Shown in pieces: positions 37,001 through 48,687 of a DNA stretch of 64,000 nt; within the stretch, counting starts at the first letter, position 1; each line of letters begins with the position of its first letter. A program made the translations under genes and the position numbers. The stretch comes from Sanderia malayensis (taxonomy: Eukaryota > Cnidaria > Scyphozoa > Semaeostomeae > Pelagiidae). A model generated the notes under the pieces. It did no database searches and was not told the DNA's origin. It was given only the letters and a program-made list of their open reading frames with translations. The DNA lies in the NCBI GenBank assembly GCA_013076295.1, contig RQOL01000466.1, forward strand, positions 186,001-250,000, read 5' to 3'.

Positions 37001-37406
37001 AGACCGTAATCAAAGAGACTGATAAGATGACTGACTGTTGAATCTTATTACATTTAGAAATGGCGCACGCTGGGGCCATTTAAATGCCTGCAAGAAGCAA
37101 TGCAAAGTGAAAGAATATGCAGCAAATGTAAATACGGGAACATCTGGGTTCGCTCAATCTGCTTGTTCCAGCACAATACAGAATTCTACCCAAGTAGGCT
37201 TCTGGTGTCACTATGGTCTTGGCGACGGTGCTGTTATAATGATTGGAGGAGGTGGTGCAGAGTGCAAACGCGCAGATCACGGCCTAGCAATAACAGAACA
37301 AAATACTCCAAGACTTGGAGCGCCAGCAGCTGATTTTGGCAATGATGCAGAAGGGTCCAGCTCTGTTCAAAGTTCCCTCTATGCACTAAATCTTTGGGTG
37401 AATTAG
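34015..37406 (+). CDS. Secreted PAN + EGF(x3) + fibrinogen-like protein, copy 1 (USOMP5-like)
   Basis: Exons: 34015-34389, 34543-34630, 34853-34966, 35065-35178, 35241-35354, 35930-36039, 36484-36788, 37058-37406; phases agree, about 522 residues. A signal peptide ([14 protein letters not shown]) is followed by a PAN/apple-type domain (residues ~30-120), a Cys-rich linker, three EGF-like modules each on its own 114-nt phase-1 exon, and a C-terminal fibrinogen-like region ([48 protein letters not shown]). The same architecture occurs in the coral skeletal-matrix protein named uncharacterized skeletal organic matrix protein 5 and in non-skeletal anthozoan relatives, so a secreted matrix or lectin-like role is inferred. 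The third EGF has YTSTC where YTCTC is expected, so one disulfide cysteine is missing. The intron after 36039 begins with GC, not GT. A mariner-like MITE sits in the fifth intron. Confidence 0.88.
35684..35857. mobile_element. Mariner-like MITE, 174 bp, in intron of PAN/EGF gene 1
   Basis: Left end CAGTCGACTCTTACTATCTC and, inverted from the right, CAGTCGAATCTCGCTATCTT. TA on both sides (35682-35683 and 35858-35859). The CAGTCGAATCTCGCTATCTC motif is a familiar mariner-type terminus. No coding capacity. Confidence 0.85.
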
Positions 37407-38002
37407 CAAACTGTAGCATTAGCTACTTTATGGGTGTCTTGCACTTAATGGGTACAAGGTTAAGCTGTTCACTTTTGAAACTCATTTGAGATGCAGTGAT
37501 AAACTACAAGGGTAACTAGTCAAAAACACAAAACGTAGCTAATAATGTTTAATGTTTATAAATCAGAGCACCAACGCTAATAATATAAGTCTCCAATTGA
37601 AATTGGTTGCAGATCTCAAAAGTAATAAAATTTGCCGGGGCTGTAATGATAAAATAAATTGGTTTTTGCCCTGACAACTTGAGAGAGAAATGCGTCACAA
37701 GGCTTTAAGTATCTAACCATCCAAGTTAACATTCACTGAAAACGGCATTTATTTGTTGCAATGTCTATTTTGCATAGCATTAATTTTTCATGAAAACACA
37801 GCAGGTTCGATAAATGGTTTTATTGATTAAGCAAAAAAATGCACGCAATCATGTTGCAGTTAATTAACACAATACAGTTGAAAACGCACAACAATTAATA
37901 ATACCTATTGGTATTGCCATAGTAAAACTCAGACAATACAAACACATTAGCGCACTCATATTACTGACACGCCAGCATTTGAGTGATACATTAAGTCATA
38001 AA
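37407..38002. other. Intergenic stretch between the tandem PAN/EGF genes
   Basis: Contains a possible poly(A) signal for gene 1 (AATAAA at about 37624) and AT-rich sequence leading to gene 2. No extra exon seen. Confidence 0.45.
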
Positions 38003-41000
38003 ATGCATTTGTTTCCGTTGTCTTTGCTTTTCGTGGGAATTTTATTAAGCGAAAGATGTGCTTGCAACAGTATGACAAGCAATATCTATCGCTCAAGTTG
38101 CAGAAGAGATGCTTTATTTAAGGCAACAGACACAGACAAGAAACTATCAGGTGAAGCAGCCAACTTAATCACGTCAACTCATGTTGAAAGTTTACCACTT
38201 TGTGCAAGGATGTGTGTCCAAGAAGAAATGAAGCAGTGTAGATCAATTAATTACAAGAAGAACCCAGCATCAAAATCGGATAACAACTGCCAAATTCTCA
38301 ACATTGACAAGAACAGCACAACTGCAGTGCTTCATCAATCTGCTGGATGGAAACATTACGAACCAGTTCAACAGGTATGCGATTTAAACTTTTATTTGAT
38401 GCCTTTCCTTTCCGATACAGTCTAAAACACCACACGGGGCAGAAAACAAGTGAACACGAGTGAACACGGGCAATTACATGGGGAACACGAGTGAATACGG
38501 GTAAAAACGAATGCACATACTTGAATACAAGTGAAAGGTAAGAGCAAATGTAAGTTGGGGCAACAATTATACATATCATATGACATATCATATATAAAAT
38601 TTGATTGGCAACATGACTAAAAAATCTTGAAAAGCAACAAAACCAGATTGTTATAAACGAACAGCAAAAATTGAAACCTCAAAAAAGTGCAAAGTGCAAA
38701 AAGTGTCAATTCGGCATAATTCTCGGATCTGGATCCCCGTGCAAAACTTTCCATCAAACATGCAGGTTTTTGCTGTAAATATGGACTCTACTTATTTAAA
38801 TGATAGTAAGTTGAAGTAAACTCAGAATTGTAGATTTTGTTCGTGTGGTTTTTTAGACCAGACCTTTCCTTTCTTAACAATTCTTCAAATCTCGAGTGAT
38901 TGCCATAAGATACCCGGCTAACTGCGTAAAATGCCTCAGAGTTATCCATTCTTTCCTTATGCAACGGTACAAAACGTGCTTATAACTAGGAATTTCCATT
39001 TTTGTCAATAGGAAACCCCGCGCTGCAGATTGACAACGTGCAATTTGGGGTACGAATGCAAAGAGACATGTAAGGGCAAAACAGGCTACAAATGCACTGG
39101 TAAGATATGCTCAGAACAAGCATTCCATCCTCCAACTTTTAACCACCAAATAAACATATTTATATTGAAATTTCAAAATTATCCTCTCCTCTATTAACTC
39201 ACCTCTCTTTGTAACTCCACCCCATATTAAATATCTAACGAACCCAGGGGGCTTAATACCCAGGGCAATGTCACAAATACCCTCGCGTAGTAGAAATACC
39301 CTTTTCATTCTAGAAATTAACGAATGCTCAAGTAATCCTTGTCAAAATGGTGGACATTGTCAAGATCGAGTAAACAACTATACTTGTACATGTGTAGCAG
39401 GATTCACAGGGCAACAATGTGAAACAAGTAAGATTGCGGAGTATGATAACTTTGAACACAACTGACAACAGATATTTTGAAATTTGTGGAAATGATTCGG
39501 AATTTATTTTTCCGTTTCATTCCAGATATCAACGAATGCTCAAGTAGTCCTTGTCAAAATGGTGGAACCTGTCAAGATAGAGTAAACAACTATACTTGTA
39601 CATGTGCAAGGGGTTACACAGGGCAACAATGTGAAACAAGTAAGTTCAGGCCCAACAGTCACCTTATAGTGACTTACAAGTTAATGAGACACTAATCACC
39701 ACAAACGCCAAACGCAATTTGGTGACATACCTACCACTTCTGCAACATGCTGTTTTCATCACAATTAATCAATTTTATTTGCTTTATATTATACTTTGCT
39801 GGGAGGTGAGGTGAGGACAATCTTAACTACTCCCTACCACAGAGATAGGATATATCCTATCTCTCCCCTATATATCCTATATATCTCTATGCTCCCTACA
39901 TGATTGAAGTGAATGATTTCTTTGCTTCCCAAAATGCTTTATTTAATTTGACTTGAATGGCGATATAATGTTTCAACAAGTATGCAATTCTATAATGTAG
40001 ACATAGATGATTGTGCAAGTCAGCCTTGTTTAAATGGTGGAACATGTGTCGATGGTGTGGCACGTTACAAGTGCCATTGTACTTCAAACTTTGCTGGTGA
40101 TAAATGCAGAATAGGTTTGCTGAATTGATGAATTTACATCAGTAACTAACTGTTTTACTTTTCAAATTACTGAAAATGCTAACTGTTTGATTACAAAGAG
40201 TTTCTATATCTTCGTTATCTTAACGCTAGGTTCTGAGATACAATCATGTAAACAGCTTCGAGACACGCTTGGGTTCACCAGGAACGGCATCTATACCATC
40301 TTTGATAAAACTGGCACTACAAAATACAATGTGAGTACTTATGCTTTCCTTGTAAATCATGTCTGCAGCTAAAGTCTATAATATACAGCTGTTTGCATTC
40401 GGTTATGCAACTAGGTATTTCATCTTGCAACTCAAGAAATGCACATTACGAACTGTACAAGTCTGCATTTCAACAGCTACATTTGATAAAAGTGCTTAAT
40501 AAAATTTTTTTTTATTCAACAAGGTTTACTGTTTTCTGCAATATAGATGGACATTGATAGCAAGGTTCTCCAATGCAGACAGCCTCCATTGGATGACGTA
40601 TAATGGAAGCTATTGGTACGATATGGTGTATGATGGAGCAACAACATCTCCATCGACAAATGCTGACATGATCAGCAGAGCATTTCACAATGTGAAAGGA
40701 AACGAGTTGAGAATAACGCGCAGCGATCAATCCAATCAGAGAGTACTGGCCAATACCGATCCCGGTTGCTTAGGAGGAAAAGACTTTCGCTCCTTCATTA
40801 CGCAGTTTGGCAACTTCAGGTAAACAAGCCAAATCATTAGTAAAAAACAAAGTAGGGGCTGCGCATGTTGGTACGATACGCTGCGCATTTTGGACATGCT
40901 ATTTCAATGAAATTTATTGCGTGCATATTGCACCCGTGCTCTCCTCTCAAATTGTCTTAATTTTAGAAGTCGCATGTTATTCTTCTAGTCAATTATATGC

Positions 41001-41430
41001 CCTAAAAAGCACCGCGCATCTTCAATAGCTGGACATCCAGTTCCATCCAGTGAAGAAATTGTCTGAATGTCGTCTTTGTTCTGTGTATATTTACAGGAAT
41101 GGTATACATTGGGGTCACAATAATGGATGCAAGAAACAATGCACTTTAAAATATCATGGCACCACGTATAAAACTACACAAGGGTTCGCACAGCACAATT
41201 GTTCAAGCTCGATGCAAAGATCGAACCAAATAGGTTTCTGGTGTCACTATGGAACAGGTGATGGCTCTGTTATGATGATTGGAGGAGGCGGTTCTTCGTG
41301 TCAACGAGCAGATCACGGCCTAGCTATAACCGAGAAAGATGTTCCGGGTCTCTCATCTTTCGGCGCTGACTTTGGCGACGATAATGACTATGGAACAACC
41401 TCCTATGCATTGAATCTTTGGATTAGATAA
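38003..41430 (+). CDS. Secreted PAN + EGF(x3) + fibrinogen-like protein, copy 2 (USOMP5-like)
   Basis: Exons: 38003-38374, 39012-39099, 39314-39427, 39526-39639, 40001-40114, 40230-40330, 40524-40819, 41097-41430; about 510 residues. The exon number, phases and domain order match copy 1: signal peptide, PAN/apple domain, Cys-rich linker, three EGF modules on 114-nt exons, then the fibrinogen-like end ([38 protein letters not shown]). All three EGF modules keep six cysteines. The first exon is almost identical to copy 1 (a few residue changes), and the introns before EGF1 and EGF2 are also alike, whereas the last exon differs at roughly four in ten residues. The start is the ATG at 38003; an in-frame upstream TTG extension has no signal-peptide logic. 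The secreted matrix role is inferred from family architecture. Confidence 0.88.
39841..39864. repeat. 24-bp perfect palindrome in an intron of PAN/EGF gene 2
   Basis: AGAGATAGGATA followed by its exact reverse complement, then further TATATCC-rich sequence. No flanking duplication is clear. Confidence 0.6.
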
Positions 41431-41835
41431 AAACCTACATAGTGTACTCTACACAACACATCTACATATGAATTATGCATTTGATGATACAAGCATAAAA
41501 TTCGGCACAAGCACATAAATGAAGCGACAGACCAAACTCAGAAAATGTCTCTAAAAGCCATTTTAAGATAACTTGCTCGTTGTTCTGAATTGGGATTCCC
41601 TATGTAAATAGAAAAAACGTATTTCTAGACTAGGGTCGCCATGCGTAAGAGTTCAACTTAGCAACTTGCAAATTTTCTGTGACGCTCTGTGTACTATCTG
41701 CAAACAAATGTTGTCCATACACAGAGATTCCATTCCATGGTCGCATTTTATATTATTTGACTGTAAATGTCCCCTTACAGACATAGGAAGGATTGAAAAG
41801 CGTGCAAATGCACAATCTATAAATAGGTGCTTGAT

Positions 41836-41895
41836 TTTATCCAATCAAATGCGTTTTCACGATGATTTTATCCAATCAAATGCGTTTGCACGATG
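41836..41895. repeat. Two tandem copies of a ~30-bp sequence
   Basis: GATTTTATCCAATCAAATGC GTTTNCACGATG-type unit occurs twice head to tail, differing at one base. No known function. Confidence 0.7.
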
Positions 41896-42275
41896 GTCAG
41901 AAAACCGTACGTGTGATCAGAAAATATGAATGTGATCACATTCTGCAGTCAGTAACACACATTGTGCTTGTGCATGTGATCACAGGAAGGAAGTACATTA
42001 TTTAGTGCACGTGTTTGCATTTAGTTGAATTTCGGTTTATTATTAGCACGGGTCGACTTCGCTCCTCCGTATCGTCTCCTTTAATTTAAAAGGCAAGTCC
42101 TTATATTCACTCCGCGCTATTGATAATGTCGATTTTATTGCATTCTTCATTATATGAACCTGTACATTTCCAATAGGATTGATTTTCATCTGGTGTATGT
42201 TTTCCACAAGTCATATACAAGCATGCTAAAATTGTAAAATCTAGCATTTGACATGCCCCCATTCGGGTGACGTTA

Positions 42276-42765
42276 CATGTTTTTTATAAGAAACCGCTTT
42301 ATGAGAAACTCGCTGGTAAAAGGCCAACAAATTTAAGAAACTTCCACTGGTAAAATTTACGAATTTTCAATTTTCAATTTTTTATTCTTGTTTGAAATAC
42401 GGAAGATAACCACTGTGCATCTGCATGGTTTTACGCTGCGCATGATTGTATCAATACCAATATCAATGGAGTAGATAGGATGCCTATTGATTAACGTCAG
42501 ATATACAACTATATTAAATCAATTTTCCAGCCTAACCTTATCTTTCACATGTATTCCGATGCTTTTGATTCTATCATAGAATCAAAAGCATCGGAATCAT
42601 AGAATTGAACACTCTCATAGAATTTCTATGAGAGTGTTCTTTCAAATATCCTATTAAGAAACTTTTAAAAAACTTTTACTGGTAAAATTTGTCCAAAATG
42701 GCCTGAAACTAAGAAACTTTCACCGGCGAAGCTTTAGCCAGATTTCTTATAAAATAAAAAACATG
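42276..42765. mobile_element. TA-flanked foldback MITE, 490 bp, with two internal perfect hairpins
   Basis: Begins CATGTTTTTTATAAGAAACC and ends in the inverted form with AACATG; TA flanks (42274-42275 and 42766-42767). In its centre are two adjacent hairpins: 42553-42597 with 22-bp perfect arms and a 1-nt loop, and 42607-42639 with 16-bp perfect arms and a 1-nt loop. Same family as the copy at 49910. Confidence 0.85.
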
Positions 42766-44881
42766 TATTATATATCTACCAAAAACCACGTTTCCAGTTT
42801 TAAATTAATTCATGCACATATATATTCTACTCCTGTGCACAATAAACGCAAACTTTCTTAAAAAATCAATAATTGATAGGGCCGTATTAATTATGGAAAA
42901 TTGTTCCCACCCCAAGCTTATCTTCACCCGTCGTCTCGCAATCCCATTGCTTCTCGGATTGCCTACAGTAGTAGCACGCACCTTTTCAGCATCGAAAGAC
43001 ACTTACAATACATTCTGACCTCCTCCCCGTTACCCCCCTCCCGCTTATTTTTTTTGAGGATCTTCATAGGACGATGTCAATTTTATAAGCCCACATAAGC
43101 ACATAAGCACATTAATAAAATAAATATTGTAAAGAACTTTAATTATAAAAAAAAGCATTTTTTAATTTAGATTTATTTATTCACGTCAATATTGCAAATT
43201 TTGCCCAAAGCACGCGCTTATTTGGCTTTTCTGACGACAAGCTCAGCTTTATTTAGCTTTTTAAAATTTTCACTACTGATACCAATGTAAACACAGCGCA
43301 AAATTTGTTAAACTTAGATTAGTTGTTTATTTGGTTATTGATAAATCAGAGAGCGAAAGCACACAAATACTTGTTGTTATTGCATCGTTTTGATGCTATG
43401 CTATTTACTTTCTGCACATGGATATTGCATCAACTCGAGATGATGCAGCTGTATGCTACAACAAGATGATGAATTGTACAAACAATCCTTGCTATAGAAG
43501 ATGAGCCTTCTCAGCAATTGTCCAGCATTGATAAGACATGGCAACTGCTGCACAGACAAAATATTTTCAATAATGAAGCTTCGTCATGATAGAGAATGAC
43601 AAAAACAAAAGAAACAAAGTGTGCGTAAGTGTATAAACAACATTTCTTTTCGCTTCATTTTCATCAGTCTGTGGATTTGACCTTATCAAATATTAACAAA
43701 AGGTGATTTGATATCCTTGGCAAAAAGCAACGAGCACAAGTGAATGCTTTCTGATTTTATTACACTTTGTTCATTTTCAATGAATCTTCAACATTGAACA
43801 AACGTGCAGTGTATAAAGTGAAAAGACCAAGGTGCTTTAACAATTAATCTGCTTACAATTTGAAAATAAAAAAATGTCTGATTGTTTTCTCACTTGCACA
43901 CAAGAGAGGGATTCACAGTATTCACCTACTGCAAAAAAGTTTTCTATTTTGAATTCATCCACAAATTTCTTCAATGTGAATTGATGCAAACGATGCCGGC
44001 TGACATGAAGTATTGCAAGCAACGAAGCAGGTGACGAAGTAGCTAAGCATTTGATCTGTAAGCACATAGTTTTATAAACTACATTGTTGGAGCTGAAACT
44101 ATATCTACACATGAACATGAATAAAGTTGCAGAGTAAAGTTGTATATGAATTGTGAATATTTTGAGCTAATATTCCTCGAGTATACACAATCGTCAAGTG
44201 ATCGCAGGCAGATGAGATTCAGAGCTACTCCTTCAAACTGCGATTACTCTACACACTATATGGCATAACCGTGTAATTTATTATAGACGTGGGGAATTAT
44301 TCACTATTGTTCTCAAAAAATTTATCAATTCCATTTCAAAGCAGTAGGCCGAATGACGTCATGGAAGTGATCAAACCACGCCCTCTGTAAAGTCAAAGTA
44401 GATCAATATTTTGTGAAGCACAACTCTTATAAAAAGATTTGCTATTTTACGCGAAAGAATAAAAGATTTGGAGTCCTTTTATCCGCATAATTAAACAATT
44501 GAAAGTGATTAATTCAATGCAAAAGCAGCTGAGAAACTGAAGCTTTGAAATCAGATTAAGGAAATCCGTATCTCTCAACCAGAATGCAATGCACAGGGCA
44601 TCAAGTTTCCCAATGGCAGTCGTTGCGGGTGCCACATGAAAAATTCATAACACACAGATTCAAAGGAAACTTGTAACCACTCCTTGCAAAAAACTGTTAT
44701 AAATACCCTTTGTCCTTGTTGCCAATGCCATTGGACTGAAGAAAGCATTTTAAGGTATTGCACAAAGAAAATATTTGACTGCGGCCGACAAAAATACCAA
44801 ATTGTGGCAATAGGGCTGGGTGGGTTGAGTATTTCAGGCAGATAAATTTCATCCTTATACCAGCAACACCGAAGTTACAAA

Positions 44882-45934
44882 ATGTGGTATTACTTTTCCA
44901 TGACATCACTCGTCATTTTGATGATTCTATCAATAATAGGCCAAACATTGGTGATATTGTCAGCGATAATCAACAAAAAACTGCGCAACTACACTCACGC
45001 GCTGATTATAAACTTGGCGGTGGCGGATTTATTAATCTCAATCTTTTCTCTGCCACTCAGAATACTGCGCCTATTGATTAATCATAACTTGGTCAATGAA
45101 ACAGTAGCAACAACACAGGTCTTCTGCAAGGTAACAACATGCACAACAATCGTGCTATTTGCATCGTCGAATTACTTTTTGCTGCTCATGACTTTCGACA
45201 GATACTTCGCAGTTAAACATCCCTTCTACTACAAGTTAAACTTTCGCAAGGGTCGCATGATCGGTTTGATAGTCACCGCTTGGCTTGTCGCGGCCACCGT
45301 TGCAACGTTACCGTTGTATGTAAATGACGTGCAGCGGAGCGGTTCTGATGAAGGGTGCACATACGCATCAGTGATGCAGCCTGGTTATACTATCTTCATC
45401 GAAGTAGTCACGTACTTTGCACCGTCGTTTGTGATGTTTGCGTTGTACGCAATAATAATCAGGAAAGTTCGCAAGACGCTGAGTGGAACTTCAAAATATG
45501 CAAACAGAACATTGCGCTCGAATCAGACAGAGAAGTTCATTCGGAAAAAAGAAAGAAAAATGTCCATGGGGATATTGTTCCTACTCGTGGCGCATACAGT
45601 TTGCAATGCGCCAATTTGCATTCTGGATCTAGTGCAAATAATTACGAATGTCAATGTACCCGCTGTGGCATTGGAGGTCTGTCTTTTGCTGTCGTATGCA
45701 AATCAAGTTGTCAATGCACCAACCTACGCAGCGGCCAACAGAGAATATTATAACACGTTCAAGGAGCTGATCTATGGCTGTTTTGCAAAGGTGAAATCCG
45801 GCTGCAAAGCATGTTTGAAATCGCCGTTTTTGAGGCTGCCAGAAACAAAGAGCTTCGACTTGATTGCTCAAAGTACGCGAATTAATAGAACTCACGATAA
45901 TGCGTGGTACATAAGAAAGGTAATTGACTTATGA
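44882..45934 (+). CDS. Class A (rhodopsin-type) GPCR 1, intronless
   Basis: Single exon, 350 residues with seven hydrophobic segments. Class A landmarks: NLAVADL in TM2 with Asp49, Cys82 at the top of TM3, DRY at 106-108, Cys in the second extracellular loop (EGCTYA), the RKKERKMSMGILF start of TM6, and NAPTY in TM7 in place of NPxxY. There is one N-glycosylation site in the first loop (NET at 72). The N-terminus before TM1 is only a few residues, so the ligand pocket is presumably within the membrane bundle. Expected at the plasma membrane, coupling to a G protein; the ligand is unknown. It is related to the receptors at 50887 and 60765 (shared NKKLRNYTH-type first intracellular loop). Such intronless, expanded orphan receptors are common in anthozoans. 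Confidence 0.88.
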   Translation: MWYYFSMTSLVILMILSIIGQTLVILSAIINKKLRNYTHALIINLAVADLLISIFSLPLRILRLLINHNLVNETVATTQVFCKVTTCTTIVLFASSNYFLLLMTFDRYFAVKHPFYYKLNFRKGRMIGLIVTAWLVAATVATLPLYVNDVQRSGSDEGCTYASVMQPGYTIFIEVVTYFAPSFVMFALYAIIIRKVRKTLSGTSKYANRTLRSNQTEKFIRKKERKMSMGILFLLVAHTVCNAPICILDLVQIITNVNVPAVALEVCLLLSYANQVVNAPTYAAANREYYNTFKELIYGCFAKVKSGCKACLKSPFLRLPETKSFDLIAQSTRINRTHDNAWYIRKVIDL

Positions 45935-47192
45935 AAGATACCACGCATATATGCAATATAAAAATACATTCCTGTGATAGCAATTAGCCTCTGACGAGCT
46001 TCTTTGTTGAAAATCAGAAGCAAAACGAAGCAAGATATAAATAAACAAAAATAACTAATTTGAACAAAATCTGGCATAATTAATATAACTGTACTTAATT
46101 AATAATTAATTAATAATTAATACCGCAATTTGATGTTGATTGTTGTAACTTAAGATTTGCGAAAAAGCGTGTAAAAGCATTAGTTAATTTAGAAAACAAA
46201 ATATAAAAAACCTTTGCATAGCACTTATTAAGAAACTTGAGCTAGTGGGAAATATTTTCAACAAGGCCGCAAAAATCTGGAAAAAAATTAGTCGCCACGC
46301 CCTGCAATCACACGTGTGTAAAGTAGACAACGCCCATTGTATGTTGAAAATTTAAAACCATACTTTCATTGCAATATAGCAGGTAAATATTTAGAAAGAT
46401 GGCCCTAAAGAGTACCATTCTTTGGCATTTCTAAAAATTGATCAATTGGCCCAAACAACTGGGAATTTCCTCTGACTTTGCCCCTCACTACTGAGGAAGG
46501 TATAGAGCCTGCTGGGGAATTTGCGTTGCCCAGTAGTTAGTATGTTAAAAATGGCCTGTATAAGTGTGTATGGTATAAAATAGACAAAAAACTCACAGAT
46601 AACCATTCTCTTGTCTTATCTTGAGTCAAGCCACTATTTATACCGCTAAGCTTCTTAAGCACAACGAAGACTAAAATGGCAGAATGGCAGCTTTGCTGGT
46701 GGCTCAAGGGCTCAAACCGCACAACACTGGGGAATAATTGGATAGGATGAATAAATGAAATGAAAATGAAAATGTCTGTCAATTTCAATAAATCTGTTGT
46801 TCAAATCCTTAACTATTCCAGAAGCTTGCAAGCCCTCGTGAATGGAAAGAGTCTTTCAAAAGGTCATCAAATGATACATATTCACGGGACTTGTTTGACA
46901 TGGCATCTCCAATTATCATTTAATAAAATCAAAATATGGACATTAAGGTGTGTCTATACACGCTTTTTTTTATAAGAAACCGGTTTATAAGAAACCTAGA
47001 TCTAGACGCCCTAAAATTTAAGAAACTTTTAGAACTACAAGGAAATTTTTAAGAAACATTAGAAATTTTGGAAACACGTTTTTCCTTTACGGATTCAACA
47101 AATGTCAACTACAGTAAGTGTGTTTTATGTGCAAAGCATAACATTGTCGGCTCCACATGACGATTTTTCGCATTGATGATATTTCTTTGTTA

Positions 47193-48275
47193 AGGCGGAT
47201 TTACACGGTACAAGTTGGCTACAAGTTTTTTCGATATTGGACTGCAAACTTGAACTTGTATCGTGTAAATGCTCTAAAATTCTGTTCACGCCTGTTGTTT
47301 TGATTGACGTTAATCCTCCATCACAGTCGAAAAATTTCTGACTCGATGTCAAAAAGTTTTCAGTTCACACCATTTTTTCAAAGAAGCCGCAAATCGCTAC
47401 TTCATGTAAGGTTTGTTTTGATTCGGGAATTGCAGATTTTGAGAAGGAAAACTCAATTTTCGCAGCAAAATGGTTTTGTAAACGGCTAAAAGTTTATCTC
47501 GCGTGCGTCAACTTAAATTATCAGATTTATGAAGAAATTTATGACAGAATTTTAGCACCAGTAATTAATTAAATATTCGAAATACGCAACTACTAATTAT
47601 GGTATGATAAAATAATGAAAATGATCATTATCCATCAAAAGGCTTATTACAATATTATTTGCATTTTTATTGCTGATTATGGTGCTGCTTGTATGTATTG
47701 CGGTGGGCCTAATATGCTTTTGGACAAATTAACGTTTATCCATTTCTAACATGTTTTTGGCATGGCCATTCGAAATTTGAAGGACAACAGGAGGCATGTG
47801 ACTGTAGAAACAGTTTGAGAGACATTTGCAAACCATCTTTATGGCCCAGAACGCGTTTCATGGCATGGGGCAATGTTGTTGCTTGTTTTGAGCATTTAAT
47901 TAATTATGGTGCTAACATTTTGTCATAAATTCCTTCATAAATCTGATAATTTAAGTTGACGCACGCGAGATAAACTTTTAGCCGTTTACAAAACCATTTT
48001 GCTGCGAAAATTAAGTTTTCATTTGCAAAATCTGTAGTTTCCGAATCAAAACAAACCTTACATGAAGTAGCGATTTGCGGCTTCTTTGAAAAAATGGTGT
48101 GAACTGAAAAACTTTTTGACATCGAGTCAGAAATTTTTCGACTGTGATGGAGGATTAACGTCAATCAAAACAACAGGCGTGAACAGAATTTTAGAGCATT
48201 TACACGATACAAGTTCAAGTTTGCAGTCCAATATCGAAAAAACTTGTAGCCAACTTGTACCGTGTAAATCCGCCT
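47193..48275. mobile_element. Harbinger-like foldback MITE with ~380-bp inverted arms, TTA target duplication
   Basis: Begins AGGCGGATTTACACGGTACA; the right end is the same sequence inverted. The arms run 47193 to about 47574 and about 47896 to 48275 and are nearly identical. TTA flanks both ends (47190-47192 and 48276-48278), the target duplication of PIF/Harbinger elements. Short reading frames within the arms are the same sequence in both orientations and are not separate genes. Confidence 0.85.
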
Positions 48276-48278
48276 TTA

Positions 48279-48687
48279 CACTCTTTTCGTTTTATAAGAA
48301 TGCTTAATTTTTTGCTGAGCCTCATTATTCTTAATTTTTTTCTATTTTGAGCCCCGGAATATTCTTAAATTATTCTTAATACGGATATGGCAATACACTG
48401 CTATTATTACCCTCAATGCCAAAACGCATAACTATTACAATGGCTAACAGAATAAGTCCTTATTTCCTGTAGCACAGATTTTATCGACACTTTCATCGAA
48501 ATTTGGATGAGTGTATTTAAAACCATTGCCTGTGAAAACACACCAATTCAAAAATAAAAAACGGCTGCTAAAAATAATAGTTTCACAAGATCGTGAGCAT
48601 GACAATATTCTTAAAATTTTCTTAAATTTCACGAATTTTGAGCCTCATTATTCTTATAAAGTTTATTCTTATAAAAAGAAAAGAGTG
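48279..48687. mobile_element. TA-flanked foldback MITE (CACTCTTTTCG ends), 409 bp
   Basis: Left TA|CACTCTTTTCGTTTTATAAG and, inverted at the right, CACTCTTTTCTTTTTATAAG. The left TA is part of the TTA duplication of the adjacent Harbinger-like MITE, so this element landed there after it. Repeats of GAGCCTCATTATTCTTA lie inside both arms. Confidence 0.85.

Larger units (their letters stand above)
41431..44881. other. Gene-free stretch between PAN/EGF gene 2 and first GPCR
   Basis: Holds a foldback MITE at 42276-42765 and a direct repeat of about 30 bp (TTTTATCCAATCAAATGCGT) at about 41836-41895. The rest is AT-rich with no supported exon. Confidence 0.45.

Noticed and set aside
47304..48164. 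Two reading frames on opposite strands with the same protein beginning
   Set aside because: They are the two arms of the Harbinger-like foldback element, so the same sequence is read twice; no gene is supported.
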